Shown here one piece after another: positions 20,443-29,704 of a DNA stretch of 64,000 nucleotides. The notes below the pieces were generated by a model. It was not told the origin of the DNA. It searched no databases and was given only the letters and a program-made list of their open reading frames with translations. Position 1 is the stretch's first letter. Each line of letters opens with the position of its first letter. A program made the translations under genes and the position numbers. The DNA is from Variovorax paradoxus B4 (GTDB lineage: Bacteria > Pseudomonadota > Gammaproteobacteria > Burkholderiales > Burkholderiaceae_C), in assembly GCF_000463015.1 (NCBI RefSeq), contig NC_022247.1, positions 1,922,001 through 1,986,000 on the forward strand, in the 5' to 3' direction.

Positions 20443-21435
20443 TTACTTGGTGGCTTCGATGCGCTTGATCAGGTCGGCAAACTGCGAGCCGTACTTGGCA
20501 CGCACCGGCGCGGTCGCATCGTAGAAGGGCTTGTTGTCGATCTTGATGAACTCGACGCCCTCGGCCTTGAGCTTGGCCGTGTAGTCGGCCACGCTCTTGT
20601 CCCACAGCGCGCGCTGTTCCATTTGGGCTTCGCGCGAGACCTTCTTGACCAGGGCCTGGTCGTCCTTGGACAGCTTGTCCCAGGTGACCTTCGACATCAC
20701 GAAGATTTCCGGAATGATCAGATGGTTGGTCTGGCTGTAGTACTTGGCGCCGGCCTGGTAGTGGTGGGCGGTGTAGAGCGTGGGCGGATTGTTCTCGGCG
20801 CCGTCGACCACGCCGGTCTGGATCGCGGTGAAGACTTCGCCATAGCCCATCGAGATGCCGTTGCCGCCCATGGCGTTCATCGTGTCGACGAACAGCGGGT
20901 TGCCCATCATGCGGATCTTCATGCCCTTGAGGTCGGCGGGCGAGCGAACCGGCTTCTTGGTGTAGAGGCTGCGCGAGCCGCCGTCCATCCAGCCCAGGCC
21001 GACCAGCTTGGCCGGCGACGCGGTGATCTTGTCGAGCATCTCCTGGCCGATCGGCCCGTCGATCACGGCGCGCATGTGGGCTTCGTCGCGGAACACGAAG
21101 GGCATGTTGAACACGTTCACTTCCGGCACCACCGGGCCGATCGGGCCGAGCGAGGTGCGCAGGATGTTGATGGCGCCGACCTGCGTCTGTTCGATCATTT
21201 CCTTCTCTCCGCCGAGCACCGAGCCGGGGAACATCTGCAGCTTGATGCGGCCGTTGGTGGCGGCCTCGAGCTTCTTGCCCATGTTTTCCACGGCGACGAC
21301 GTTGGGGTAGCCGGCCGGATGAACGTCGGCGGCCTTGAGCGTCATGCTCTGGGCGGCAGCGAAGCCGGAAAGGGTAAGGCTGGCCGCCACCGCGATGGCG
21401 GAGAAGGCGGCGCGCAACGATTGGATCTGCTTCAT
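20443..21435 (-). CDS. TRAP transporter substrate-binding protein (DctP)
   Basis: A 330-residue periplasmic receptor. The signal peptide covers about residues 1-28 (MKQIQSLRAAF ... GFAAAQS). The DctP fold is shown by GRIKLQMFPGSVLGGEKEMIEQTQVGAI, LYTKKPVRSPADLKGMKIRMM with the conserved Arg that binds a carboxylate, and AIQTGVVDGAENNP. The start at 21435 gives a normal signal peptide; an AGGAGAC precedes it. It is 62 bases after udh and is the receptor for the DctQM permeases downstream. A uronate or aldarate ligand is inferred from the neighbours. Confidence 0.92.
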   Translation of the reverse strand: MKQIQSLRAAFSAIAVAASLTLSGFAAAQSMTLKAADVHPAGYPNVVAVENMGKKLEAATNGRIKLQMFPGSVLGGEKEMIEQTQVGAINILRTSLGPIGPVVPEVNVFNMPFVFRDEAHMRAVIDGPIGQEMLDKITASPAKLVGLGWMDGGSRSLYTKKPVRSPADLKGMKIRMMGNPLFVDTMNAMGGNGISMGYGEVFTAIQTGVVDGAENNPPTLYTAHHYQAGAKYYSQTNHLIIPEIFVMSKVTWDKLSKDDQALVKKVSREAQMEQRALWDKSVADYTAKLKAEGVEFIKIDNKPFYDATAPVRAKYGSQFADLIKRIEATK

Positions 21436-21497
21436 GGGTTGTCTCCTGGGGAAGCGGGTGAGGTCGGTCGAACGAAAGAAATCGGGAATGCGGTGGT

Positions 21498-22322
21498 TCA
21501 CTCGAACGGCCCCTGCGCCGTGAACGCGCCGCCCTGGTAGATGGCGTTGGGGTCGGTCGGGGCCATGGGCGGCTGCGCCTCGACCTTGTCGCGGAACACT
21601 TCGGAACTGTCCTGCGGCACGAAGCCCAGGTGGGCGGCGGCGCTGTTGTCCCACCAGACGTCGCGGTTGTTCGACATGCCGTAGACGATCGTGTGCTTGA
21701 CGTCGGGCGTGAAGAGCGACTTCTCGATCAGCGCGGTCAGGTCGCGGTAGCTGAGCCAGGTGCTCATCATCCGGCGGTTCAGCGGCTCGGGAAAGGACGA
21801 GCCGATGCGGATGCTCACCGTCTCGATGCCCCAGCGGTCGAAGTAGAACTGCGCCATGTCCTCACCGAAGGATTTCGACAGGCCGTAGTAGCCGTCGGGC
21901 CGGCGCGCGGCATGGGCGTCGATGTGCTCGGCCTGCTTGTAGAAGCCGATCACGTGGTTGGAGCTGGCGAACACCACGCGCTTCACGCCGTGGCGGCGTG
22001 CGGCCTCGTAGACGTTGAAGATGCCCTTGATGTTGGCTTCGAGGATTTCCTCGAAGGGGCGTTCGACTGAGACGCCGCCCAGATGCACGATGGCGTTGCA
22101 GCCCTCGACCAGTGCGTGGACCGCGGCCTTGTCCGAAAGATCGCAAGGCATCACTTCCTCATGCACTCCCTCGGAGGGGGAGAGCGCGGCGATGTCGGAA
22201 AGGCGCAATATCTCGGCAAAGGGGCGCAGGCGTTCGCGCAATACCTTGCCCAGGCCGCCGGCGGCGCCGGTCAGCAGGATCCGGGGGAGCTTGTTGTTGG
22301 AGGCTTGGGGGTGCGTCGACAT
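21498..22322 (-). CDS. udh: Uronate dehydrogenase (NAD-dependent)
   Basis: A 274-residue extended SDR/epimerase-like protein. The N-terminus has the NAD loop TGAAGGLG at 18-25, and the active site is Y146-G-L-S-K150 with FASSNH preceding it. These and the length match uronate dehydrogenases (about 265 residues), which oxidise D-galacturonate or D-glucuronate to the aldaro-1,4(1,5)-lactone. Context supports this strongly: lactonases, garD, gudD, kdgD and a semialdehyde dehydrogenase surround it. It is first gene of the leftward operon and divergent from the GntR regulator, with a palindromic operator between them. Confidence 0.9.
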   Translation of the reverse strand: MSTHPQASNNKLPRILLTGAAGGLGKVLRERLRPFAEILRLSDIAALSPSEGVHEEVMPCDLSDKAAVHALVEGCNAIVHLGGVSVERPFEEILEANIKGIFNVYEAARRHGVKRVVFASSNHVIGFYKQAEHIDAHAARRPDGYYGLSKSFGEDMAQFYFDRWGIETVSIRIGSSFPEPLNRRMMSTWLSYRDLTALIEKSLFTPDVKHTIVYGMSNNRDVWWDNSAAAHLGFVPQDSSEVFRDKVEAQPPMAPTDPNAIYQGGAFTAQGPFE

Positions 22323-22347
22323 TTTTGGTGGCGGTGATAAGTTATCT

Positions 22348-22360
22348 GTTGTCGTACAAC
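22348..22360. promoter_or_regulatory. Palindromic operator between udh and the GntR regulator
   Basis: Perfect inverted repeat GTTGT-CGT-ACAAC in the 56-bp divergent gap. The pattern TTGTnGTACAA fits operators of FadR/FCD-type GntR regulators. A close copy lies upstream of the rightward operon at 23241-23253. I infer that the adjacent regulator binds both. Confidence 0.72.
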
Positions 22361-22378
22361 TAATGCGGGATTATTATC

Positions 22379-23200
22379 GTGACCATGGTCCAGACGACTG
22401 CGGGTAATCCCTCAATTTCCGACGCCGCGACAGAAGTTGCCGCAGGCGCGCCCTTCGTGGGGCGCCCGCGGCCGCGCGGCCTTGCCCATGGGCTGGTGGA
22501 AGATCTGGGCGAGAAGATCCGCAGTCAGTCGCTGCGCCCCGGCGACAAGCTGCCGACCGAGTCGGCCATCATGAAGTCCTTCGGCGTCAGCCGCACCGTT
22601 GTGCGCGAGGCGCTGTCGAAACTGCAGGCCGCCGGGCTGGTGGAGACGCACCATGGCGTCGGCACCTTCGTGCTGCAGCCGCGCGCGGCGGGCATGTTCC
22701 GGCTCGATTCCGCCGACATCGCCACCTCCGTGGACGTGCTGGCGGTGCTCGAACTGCGCATCAGCCTCGAAACCGAATCCGCAGGGCTGGCCGCCACGCG
22801 CCGCACCGAGGAGCACCTGCTCGCCATGCGCCAGGCGCTCGACGATTTCGAGCGCAACGTGGCGGTGGCGGGGGACACCGTGGCGCCGGACTTCCGCTTC
22901 CATCTGCAGATCGCCCAGGCCACCGGCAACCCGTATTTCGCGGACATCATGAGCCACCTGGGCACCACGATCATTCCGCGCACGCGCATCACCGCCATCC
23001 GCAACTACGACCGGCGCGGCGAGTACCTGAGCCGCGTGAACCGCGAGCACGAAGAGATCTATGCGGCCATTGCGCGCCGCGATCCGGAGTCGGCCCGCGC
23101 GGCCATGCGCATCCACCTGACCAACAGCCGCGAGCGGCTGCGCGTGGCACAGGAAGCGGCCCAGCAGGCTGCGGCCAAGACGCCGCCGACTGCGTCCTGA
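22379..23200 (+). CDS. GntR/FadR-family regulator (FCD domain) of the hexuronate island
   Basis: A 273-residue transcription factor. The N-terminal winged helix (about 40-105) reads RPGDKLPTESAIMKSFGVSRTVVREALSKLQAAGLVETHHGVGTFV, a textbook GntR helix-turn-helix. The C-terminal FCD ligand domain (about 115-260) has the metal/ligand-binding pattern with DFRFHLQIAQATGNPYF and REHEEIYAAIARRD. The start may be GTG at 22379 or ATG at 22385. It lies between the two arms of the island and likely represses both until a uronate or aldarate binds. The divergent start 56 bases away and a second copy of its putative site before the next gene support this. Confidence 0.9.
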   Translation: MTMVQTTAGNPSISDAATEVAAGAPFVGRPRPRGLAHGLVEDLGEKIRSQSLRPGDKLPTESAIMKSFGVSRTVVREALSKLQAAGLVETHHGVGTFVLQPRAAGMFRLDSADIATSVDVLAVLELRISLETESAGLAATRRTEEHLLAMRQALDDFERNVAVAGDTVAPDFRFHLQIAQATGNPYFADIMSHLGTTIIPRTRITAIRNYDRRGEYLSRVNREHEEIYAAIARRDPESARAAMRIHLTNSRERLRVAQEAAQQAAAKTPPTAS

Positions 23201-23240
23201 AGGAAATTTCGGGCAGGAGGCTGGACAAGTGTCGTTCTCA

Positions 23241-23253
23241 GTTGTACGATGAC
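23241..23253. promoter_or_regulatory. Second copy of the GntR operator, before the rightward operon
   Basis: GTTGTACGATGAC matches the reverse complement of the first operator (GTTGTACGACAAC) at 11 of 13 bases. It lies 27 bases before the start of the Bug receptor gene, where a repressor would block transcription. Confidence 0.6.
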
Positions 23254-23280
23254 TGACAACACAACCAGCAGGAGACTTGA

Positions 23281-24255
23281 ATGAGCTTGAAACGACGTGA
23301 CCTGATGCTTGGCGCCCTCTGCGGCGGGGTGCTTGCGGCCGGTGGCGCGCATGCCGCCGACAACTGGCCCTCCAGGCCCGTGCGCATCGTGGTGCCGTAC
23401 CCGCCCGGTGGTTCGTCCGACATCATTGCCCGCTCCATCAGCCAGCCGCTGTCGGAAGCGCTTGGCCAGCCGGTCATCGTCGACAACAAGCCCGGTGCCA
23501 ACGGCAACCTGGGCGCCGATTTCGTCGCCAAGTCCAAGCCCGACGGCTACACGCTGCTGCTGTGCGACGTCGGCGCGCTGGCCATCAGCCCCTCGGTCTA
23601 CACGCGGCTGCCTTTCGACCCCTCGAAGGACCTGCGCGGCGTGACCATGCTGGCCTATTCGCCACACCTGCTGGTGGTGCACCCGTCGGTCCAGGCCAAC
23701 AACCTGAAGGAACTGGTCGCGCTGTCGAAGAAGTCGGAGATCAATTTTGCCGTGACCGCCACCGGCAGCGCGCCGCACCTGGCCGGCGTGGCGCTCGAGC
23801 GCGCCAGCGGCGCGCGCTGGCAGTACGTGCCCTACAAGGGCGGCGTGCAGGCGGTGCAGGATACGGTCGCCGGCCAGACGCAGATCCTGATGAACGGCAT
23901 GCTGGCCACCCTGCCGCATGTGCAGAGCGGCAAGCTCAAGGTGCTCGGCGTTTCGAAATCGACGCGCATGCCGCTGATCGGCGAAGTGCCCACCATCGCG
24001 GAGCAGGGCGTGGCGGGCTTCGAGTCCGGCACCTGGCAGGGCGTGCGGGTTGCCAAGGGCACGCCCGACGCCATCGTGCAGCGCCTCAACAAGGAACTGA
24101 TCACCGTCATCCGCACGGCCGACATCCGCTCGCGCCTTGCGGGGCAGGGTGCCGAGGTCGTGACCATGGCACCGGCCGAGGAAGAGCAGTTCTTCGGCAA
24201 GGAGCGCGCGCGCTGGGCCAAGGTGGTTGCCGACGCCGGCATCAAGCTGGATTAA
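23281..24255 (+). CDS. Bug/TctC-family periplasmic receptor
   Basis: A 324-residue Bug receptor. The signal peptide (residues 1-26, [25 protein letters not shown]) contains a twin-Arg-like KRRDLMLG and may use Tat or Sec. The core has [47 protein letters not shown] and [13 protein letters not shown]. First gene of the rightward operon, 80 bases after the GntR gene and downstream of an operator copy. A good AGGAG precedes the ATG. The ligand is probably a uronate or aldarate; the membrane partners are not in the window. Confidence 0.9.
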   Translation: MSLKRRDLMLGALCGGVLAAGGAHAADNWPSRPVRIVVPYPPGGSSDIIARSISQPLSEALGQPVIVDNKPGANGNLGADFVAKSKPDGYTLLLCDVGALAISPSVYTRLPFDPSKDLRGVTMLAYSPHLLVVHPSVQANNLKELVALSKKSEINFAVTATGSAPHLAGVALERASGARWQYVPYKGGVQAVQDTVAGQTQILMNGMLATLPHVQSGKLKVLGVSKSTRMPLIGEVPTIAEQGVAGFESGTWQGVRVAKGTPDAIVQRLNKELITVIRTADIRSRLAGQGAEVVTMAPAEEEQFFGKERARWAKVVADAGIKLD

Positions 24256-24269
24256 GTCTCTCCCCCAGT

Positions 24270-24349
24270 CTGCGCGCACTTCGTGCCGCTTCGCCACCCC
24301 CGTTCCGGGGGCACTACCAGCGGCCCGGCGGAGCCGGTTCCGCGGTAGT
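24270..24349 (+). repeat. Dispersed intergenic repeat, copy B, with hairpins in the kdgD leader
   Basis: It starts with CTGCGCGCACTTCGTG, identical over 16 bases to copy A at 10924-10939. It continues with a CCCCCG/CGGGGG stem-loop near 24296-24310 and a longer stem with ends ACTACC (24313-24318) and GGTAGT (24344-24349). The element fills the 143-bp gap between the Bug gene and kdgD and may act as transcript terminator, processing site or simply a mobile repeat. Confidence 0.5.
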
Positions 24350-24398
24350 CCACGAAAAGAACGGATCCATTTTTCAACCCACTCTCATTGGTGTCTCG

Positions 24399-25310
24399 AT
24401 GAACCCTCAAGAACTCAAAACCATCATGGGCTCCGGCCTGCTCTCGTTCCCGTTGACCGACTTCGACGCGAACGGCGACTTCAACAAGAAGGGCTACGAG
24501 AAGCGTCTCGAGTGGCTCGCCCCCTACGGCGCGAGCGCGCTGTTCGCGGCTGGCGGCACGGGTGAGTTCTTCTCGCTGACCGGCGACGAGTACCCCGGCA
24601 TCATCCAGACCGCGGTCGACACCTGCCGCGGCGTGGTGCCGATCATTGCCGGCGCCGGCGGCCCCACGCGCTTTGCGATCCAGTGCGCGCAGGCGGCCGA
24701 GAAGGCCGGCGCGCACGGCATCCTGCTGCTGCCGCACTACCTGACCGAAGCCGGCCAGGAAGGCCTGGCCGCGCACGTCGAAGCCGTGTGCAAGAGCGTG
24801 AAGTTCGGCGTGATCGTCTACAACCGCGCCACCAGCCGCCTCAAGCCCGACACGCTGGCCGGCCTGGCCGAGCGCAATCCGAACCTCGTCGGCTTCAAGG
24901 ACGGCGTGGGCGACATCGAAGCCATGGTCGCCATCTACCAGAAGATGGGCGACCGCTTCGCCTACCTGGGCGGCCTGCCCACGGCCGAGGTCTATGCCGC
25001 GGCCTACAAGGCGATGGGCACGCCGGTGTATTCGTCGGCAGTCTTCAACTTCATCCCGAAGACGGCGATGGATTTCTATCACGCGGTCGCGAACGACGAC
25101 CTGCCGACGCAGCACCGCCTGCTGAAGAACTTCTTCATGCCTTATCTCGACCTGCGCAACCGCGTGCCGGGCTATGCGGTGAGCATCGTCAAGGCTGGTG
25201 CCAAGATCGTCGGCCACGACGCCGGCCCCGTGCGCACGCCGCTCACTGACCTGAAGCCCGCCGAGATGGAACAGCTCAAGGCGCTGATCGACGCGCTCGG
25301 CCCGCAGTAA
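24399..25310 (+). CDS. kdgD: 5-dehydro-4-deoxyglucarate dehydratase
   Basis: A 303-residue member of the DapA/NAL aldolase superfamily that dehydrates and decarboxylates 5-dehydro-4-deoxy-D-glucarate to 2,5-dioxopentanoate. Schiff-base Lys167 lies in VGFKDGVGD and the partner Tyr141 in [18 protein letters not shown] and [12 protein letters not shown] form the carboxylate-binding loop. Length matches known KdgD (about 303). ATG at 24399 fits the family start [18 protein letters not shown]. No good Shine-Dalgarno is visible. It links the garD and gudD products to the dehydrogenase at the operon end. Confidence 0.94.
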   Translation: MNPQELKTIMGSGLLSFPLTDFDANGDFNKKGYEKRLEWLAPYGASALFAAGGTGEFFSLTGDEYPGIIQTAVDTCRGVVPIIAGAGGPTRFAIQCAQAAEKAGAHGILLLPHYLTEAGQEGLAAHVEAVCKSVKFGVIVYNRATSRLKPDTLAGLAERNPNLVGFKDGVGDIEAMVAIYQKMGDRFAYLGGLPTAEVYAAAYKAMGTPVYSSAVFNFIPKTAMDFYHAVANDDLPTQHRLLKNFFMPYLDLRNRVPGYAVSIVKAGAKIVGHDAGPVRTPLTDLKPAEMEQLKALIDALGPQ

Positions 25311-25324
25311 GCGGTCGGGCCGAG

Positions 25325-25342
25325 AACAACAACAACAACAAC
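25325..25342 (+). repeat. (AAC)6 microsatellite before a ribosome binding site
   Basis: Six tandem AAC units end one base before the GGAG that serves the next gene. Copy-number change would alter the unstructured leader without touching the coding frame. Confidence 0.8.
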
Positions 25343-25353
25343 GGAGACAAGGC

Positions 25354-25806
<453 letters not shown>

Positions 25807-25818
25807 TCGGAAGCCCGG

Positions 25819-26805
25819 ATGAATAGAAAAGAACTTGTCGCAGCGGGCCTTGCGCTTGCCGCCGCCGCGCTGCTGCCTCTTCATGCCTTGGCCCAAGCCG
25901 ATGCGTGGCCGCAGCAGAAGCCGGTGACCATCGTGGTGCCGTTCCCTGCCGGCGGTTCCACCGACATGGTGGCGCGTGCCCTGGCGCTGCAATTGCAGGC
26001 GAAGCTCGGCGGGAGCTTCGTCGTCGACAACCGGCCGGGCGCCACGGGCACCATCGGCACGGGACAGGTCAAGCGCGCGGCGCCCGACGGCTACACGCTG
26101 CTGGTGTCTTCGCTCGGTGCCTTCGTCGTCACGCCGCACCTGCAGAAGAGCGTGCCCTATGACGCCACCAAGGACTTCGACTACATCAGCGTGCCCGTGC
26201 AGGCGCCCAACGTGCTGGTGGCCAATGCCGCGCGACCCGAACGCACCGTGGCCGACGTGCTGACATTGCTGCGCAAGACCCCGGGCAAGGTCTCGTTCGC
26301 GAGTTCGGGCAACGGCTCGTCCGACCATCTGTCGGCCGAACTGTTCTGGCAGCAGAGCAAGACCGAAGGCGTGCATGTGCCCTACAAGGGCGGTGCCCCG
26401 GCCATCAACGATCTGCTCGGCAGCCAGGTCGATTTTTCGTTCCAGAACGTGAATGCCGTGCTGCCTCACGTCCGCGCGGGCAAGCTGCGCGCCCTTGCCG
26501 TCACCGGCGACAAGCGCTCGCCCGTGCTGCCCGATGTACCTACGCTGGCCGAGGCCGGTGTGCAGGGGGCGGAGGTCTATTCGTGGCAAGGCATGGCTGC
26601 GCCGAAGGGCCTGCCGCCCGCCACGAAGAAGAAGCTCAGCGACGCGGTGGTTGCCGCCATGCAGGACCCGGAGACGAAGAAGCGCATGCTCGACCAGGGC
26701 CTGGAAATCGTCGCCAGCACCCCCGAAGAATTCACCGCCTTCCAGTTGCGCGAGTGGACGCGCTGGAAGACATTGATCGACACTCGCCACATCACCGCAG
26801 ATTGA
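25819..26805 (+). CDS. Bug/TctC-family periplasmic receptor
   Basis: A 328-residue Bug receptor with signal peptide (about 1-26, ending ALAQA) and core motifs [69 protein letters not shown] and [12 protein letters not shown]. It is the third Bug receptor in the island and the second in this operon, 12 bases after the lipoprotein gene and 16 before gudD. Presumed ligand: a hexarate or hexuronate distinct from that of its paralogues. Confidence 0.9.
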   Translation: MNRKELVAAGLALAAAALLPLHALAQADAWPQQKPVTIVVPFPAGGSTDMVARALALQLQAKLGGSFVVDNRPGATGTIGTGQVKRAAPDGYTLLVSSLGAFVVTPHLQKSVPYDATKDFDYISVPVQAPNVLVANAARPERTVADVLTLLRKTPGKVSFASSGNGSSDHLSAELFWQQSKTEGVHVPYKGGAPAINDLLGSQVDFSFQNVNAVLPHVRAGKLRALAVTGDKRSPVLPDVPTLAEAGVQGAEVYSWQGMAAPKGLPPATKKKLSDAVVAAMQDPETKKRMLDQGLEIVASTPEEFTAFQLREWTRWKTLIDTRHITAD

Positions 26806-26821
26806 GGCACCGAGCCCGAAA

Positions 26822-28180
26822 ATGACAAATTCCGAATCCGCTTCCAAAGTCGTGTCCGGCGCGCCCGTGGTCACCGGCATGCGCGTGGTGCCCGTCGCGG
26901 GCCACGACAGCATGCTGATGAACCTGAGCGGCGCGCACGGCCCGTTCTTCACGCGCAACCTGCTGATCCTGACCGACAGCGCGGGCCACACCGGCGTCGG
27001 CGAAGTGCCGGGCGGCGAGAAGATCCGCCAGACGCTCGAAGATGCGCGCGGCCTCATCGTGGGCCAGCCCATCGGCCGCCACAACGCGATGCTCAACAGC
27101 CTGCGCAGCGCCTTCGCCAACCGCGACAGCGGCGGCCGCGGCCAGCAGACCTTCGACCTGCGCGTGACCATCCATGCGGTCACCGCCGTCGAGGCGGCGC
27201 TGCTCGACCTGCTGGGCCAGTTCCTCGAAGTGCCCGTGGCGGCACTGCTTGGCGAAGGCCAGCAGCGCGATGCCGTGCAGATGCTCGGCTACCTCTTCTA
27301 CGTGGGCGACCGCACCAAGACCGACCTGCCGTACGAGAGCGATCCCGGTGCCGACAACGACTGGTTCCGCCTGCGCCATGAAGAAGCGATGACGCCCGAA
27401 GCCATCGTGCGCCTGGCGGAGGCCACGCACGCGCGCTACGGCTTCACCGACTTCAAGCTCAAGGGCGGCGTGCTGCGCGGCGAAGAAGAGGTGGAAGCCA
27501 TCCGCGCGCTGCACGAGCGCTTTCCCAAGGCGCGCGTCACGCTCGACCCCAACGGCGGCTGGCTCCTGCAGGACGCGATCCGCCTGTGCCGCGACCTGCA
27601 TGGCGTCATGGCCTATGCCGAAGACCCCTGCGGCGCCGAAGGCGTGTTCTCGGGCCGCGAGGTGATGGCCGAGTTCCGCCGCGCCACCGGCCTGCCGACC
27701 GCCACCAACATGGTCGCCACCGACTGGCGCGAGATGGTGCACAGCCTCTCGCTGCAGTCGGTCGACATTCCGCTGGCCGATCCGCATTTCTGGACCCTGC
27801 AGGGCTCGGTGCGCGTGGCGCAGCTGTGCCAGGCCTGGGGCCTGACCTGGGGCTCGCATTCGAACAACCACTTCGATGTGTCGCTGGCCATGTTCACGCA
27901 CGTGGCGGCGGCCGCGCCGGGCAAGGTCACGGCGATCGACACGCACTGGATCTGGCAGGACGGCCAGCGCCTGACGAAGGCGCCGCTGCAGATCGAAGGC
28001 GGCTTCGTGAAGGTGCCGACGCGCGGTGGCCTGGGCGTGGAACTCGACATGGACGAGGTCGAGAAGGCGCACCAGCTGTACCTGAAGCACGGCCTCGGCG
28101 CGCGCAACGATGCGCAGGCGATGCAATACTTGATCCCGGGGTGGACTTTCGACAACAAAAAACCATGCATGGTGCGTTGA
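26822..28180 (+). CDS. gudD: Glucarate dehydratase
   Basis: A 452-residue enolase-superfamily enzyme dehydrating D-glucarate (and L-idarate) to 5-dehydro-4-deoxy-D-glucarate. Seen are the KxK general base in DFKLKGGV, the metal-ligand strand [27 protein letters not shown] and the catalytic His region [12 protein letters not shown], all as in E. coli GudD (446 residues). It ends [14 protein letters not shown]. Spaced 16 bases from the Bug gene and 84 from the dehydrogenase gene. Having both garD and gudD lets the cell use both galacturonate- and glucuronate-derived aldarates. Confidence 0.95.
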   Translation: MTNSESASKVVSGAPVVTGMRVVPVAGHDSMLMNLSGAHGPFFTRNLLILTDSAGHTGVGEVPGGEKIRQTLEDARGLIVGQPIGRHNAMLNSLRSAFANRDSGGRGQQTFDLRVTIHAVTAVEAALLDLLGQFLEVPVAALLGEGQQRDAVQMLGYLFYVGDRTKTDLPYESDPGADNDWFRLRHEEAMTPEAIVRLAEATHARYGFTDFKLKGGVLRGEEEVEAIRALHERFPKARVTLDPNGGWLLQDAIRLCRDLHGVMAYAEDPCGAEGVFSGREVMAEFRRATGLPTATNMVATDWREMVHSLSLQSVDIPLADPHFWTLQGSVRVAQLCQAWGLTWGSHSNNHFDVSLAMFTHVAAAAPGKVTAIDTHWIWQDGQRLTKAPLQIEGGFVKVPTRGGLGVELDMDEVEKAHQLYLKHGLGARNDAQAMQYLIPGWTFDNKKPCMVR

Positions 28181-28264
28181 AGGTTTAGTCTCCCGTTTCC
28201 ATTTCCGCAGCCGGACACCCAGTGCTCCGGCTTCGTTCTTTCCATCGAACAGCAAGGAATCCTC

Positions 28265-29701
28265 ATGCAAAACTTCGACAACCTGATCGGCGGCGAATGG
28301 CGTGCCGGCGCAAGCTACAGCCCCAACGTCAACCCCAGCAACCTGGCCGACGTGCTGGGCCAGTACGCGCAGGGCAGTGCCGCGGACGTCGAGGCCGCCG
28401 TGGCCGCCGCCACCGCCGCCTTCCCGGCCTGGGCCACCGGCAGCATCCAGGTGCGCTCCGATGCGCTCGACAAGATCGGCACCGAGATCCTCGCGCGCAA
28501 GGAAGAACTGGGCACGCTGCTCGCCCGTGAAGAAGGCAAGACCAAGGCCGAAGGCATCGGCGAAGCCACCCGCGCGGGCCAGATCTTCAAGTTCTTTGCC
28601 GGCGAGTGCCTGCGCCTGTCGGGCGAGGTGCTGCCTTCGGTGCGCCCGAACATCGGCGTGGAAATCACGCGCGAGCCGGTCGGCGTGGTCGGCCTCATCA
28701 CGCCCTGGAACTTCCCCATTGCCATTCCCGCCTGGAAGATCGCGCCTGCGCTCGCCTTCGGCAACTGCGTGGTTCTGAAGCCCGCCGACCTCGTGCCGGG
28801 CTGCGCCTGGGCGCTCTCCGAAATCATCAGCCGCTCGGGCATCCCGGCGGGCGTGTTCAACCTGGTGATGGGCCGCGGCAGCGTGATCGGCGAGGCGCTG
28901 GTCAACCATCCCGGCATCCATGCGATCAGCTTCACGGGCTCGGTCGGCGTGGGTCGCAACATCGCCGTGCAGTGCGTCACCAGGCACAAGAAGGTGCAGC
29001 TCGAAATGGGCGGCAAGAACCCGCAGGTGATCCTGGACGACGCTGACCTGTCGCAGGCCGTGGAGCTCAGCGTGCAAAGCGCCTTCTACTCCACCGGCCA
29101 GCGCTGCACGGCCTCGAGCCGGCTCATCGTGACCGAAGGCATCTATCCCAAGTTCATCGAGGCCATGAAGGCGCGCATGGCCAAGATCAAGGTGGGCGAT
29201 GCGCTGGCGCAGGGCACCGACGTGGGCCCGGTCTCGTCGAAGTCGCAGCTGGACCAGGACATGGAATACATCGCCATCGGCAAGGGCGAGGGCGCCACGC
29301 TCGCGGCCGGCGGCGAGCTGCTGAAGCTGGAGACCGATGGCTACTACATGTCGCCGGCCCTCTTCAGCGAATCGGCGGCGGCCATGCGCATCAACAAGGA
29401 AGAGATCTTCGGCCCGGTCGCGAGCGTGATCCGCGTGAAGAACTACGAAGAGGCGCTGGCCACGGCCAACGACACCGAGTTCGGTCTCTCGGCCGGCATT
29501 GCCACCACGAGCCTGAAGTACGCCACGCACTTCAAGCGCCACAGCCAGGCCGGCATGGTGATGGTCAACCTGCCGACCGCAGGCGTGGACTATCACGTGC
29601 CGTTCGGCGGGCGCAAGGGCTCGAGCTACGGGCCGCGCGAGCAGGGCAAGTACGCGCAGGAGTTCTTCACCACGGTGAAGACGGCCTACACGCTGGCCTG
29701 A
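28265..29701 (+). CDS. 2,5-dioxovalerate (alpha-ketoglutarate semialdehyde) dehydrogenase
   Basis: A 478-residue aldehyde dehydrogenase that would oxidise 2,5-dioxopentanoate to 2-oxoglutarate, the final step of hexarate catabolism. ALDH motifs: TPWNFPIAIPAWKIAPALAFGN, ITFTGS-like ISFTGSVGVG, general base Glu247 in LEMGGK, catalytic Cys281 in GQRCTAS, and EEIFGPVASV. Assignment to this substrate rests on its place after kdgD and gudD plus strong likeness to KGSADH enzymes. Last gene of the rightward operon; the next gene is convergent, three bases away. Confidence 0.9.
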   Translation: MQNFDNLIGGEWRAGASYSPNVNPSNLADVLGQYAQGSAADVEAAVAAATAAFPAWATGSIQVRSDALDKIGTEILARKEELGTLLAREEGKTKAEGIGEATRAGQIFKFFAGECLRLSGEVLPSVRPNIGVEITREPVGVVGLITPWNFPIAIPAWKIAPALAFGNCVVLKPADLVPGCAWALSEIISRSGIPAGVFNLVMGRGSVIGEALVNHPGIHAISFTGSVGVGRNIAVQCVTRHKKVQLEMGGKNPQVILDDADLSQAVELSVQSAFYSTGQRCTASSRLIVTEGIYPKFIEAMKARMAKIKVGDALAQGTDVGPVSSKSQLDQDMEYIAIGKGEGATLAAGGELLKLETDGYYMSPALFSESAAAMRINKEEIFGPVASVIRVKNYEEALATANDTEFGLSAGIATTSLKYATHFKRHSQAGMVMVNLPTAGVDYHVPFGGRKGSSYGPREQGKYAQEFFTTVKTAYTLA

Positions 29702-29704
29702 GGT

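Noticed and set aside
26792..29596. A 934-residue minus-strand open frame across gudD and the aldehyde dehydrogenase
   Set aside because: His/Arg/Val-rich antisense shadow of two well-recognised enzymes.
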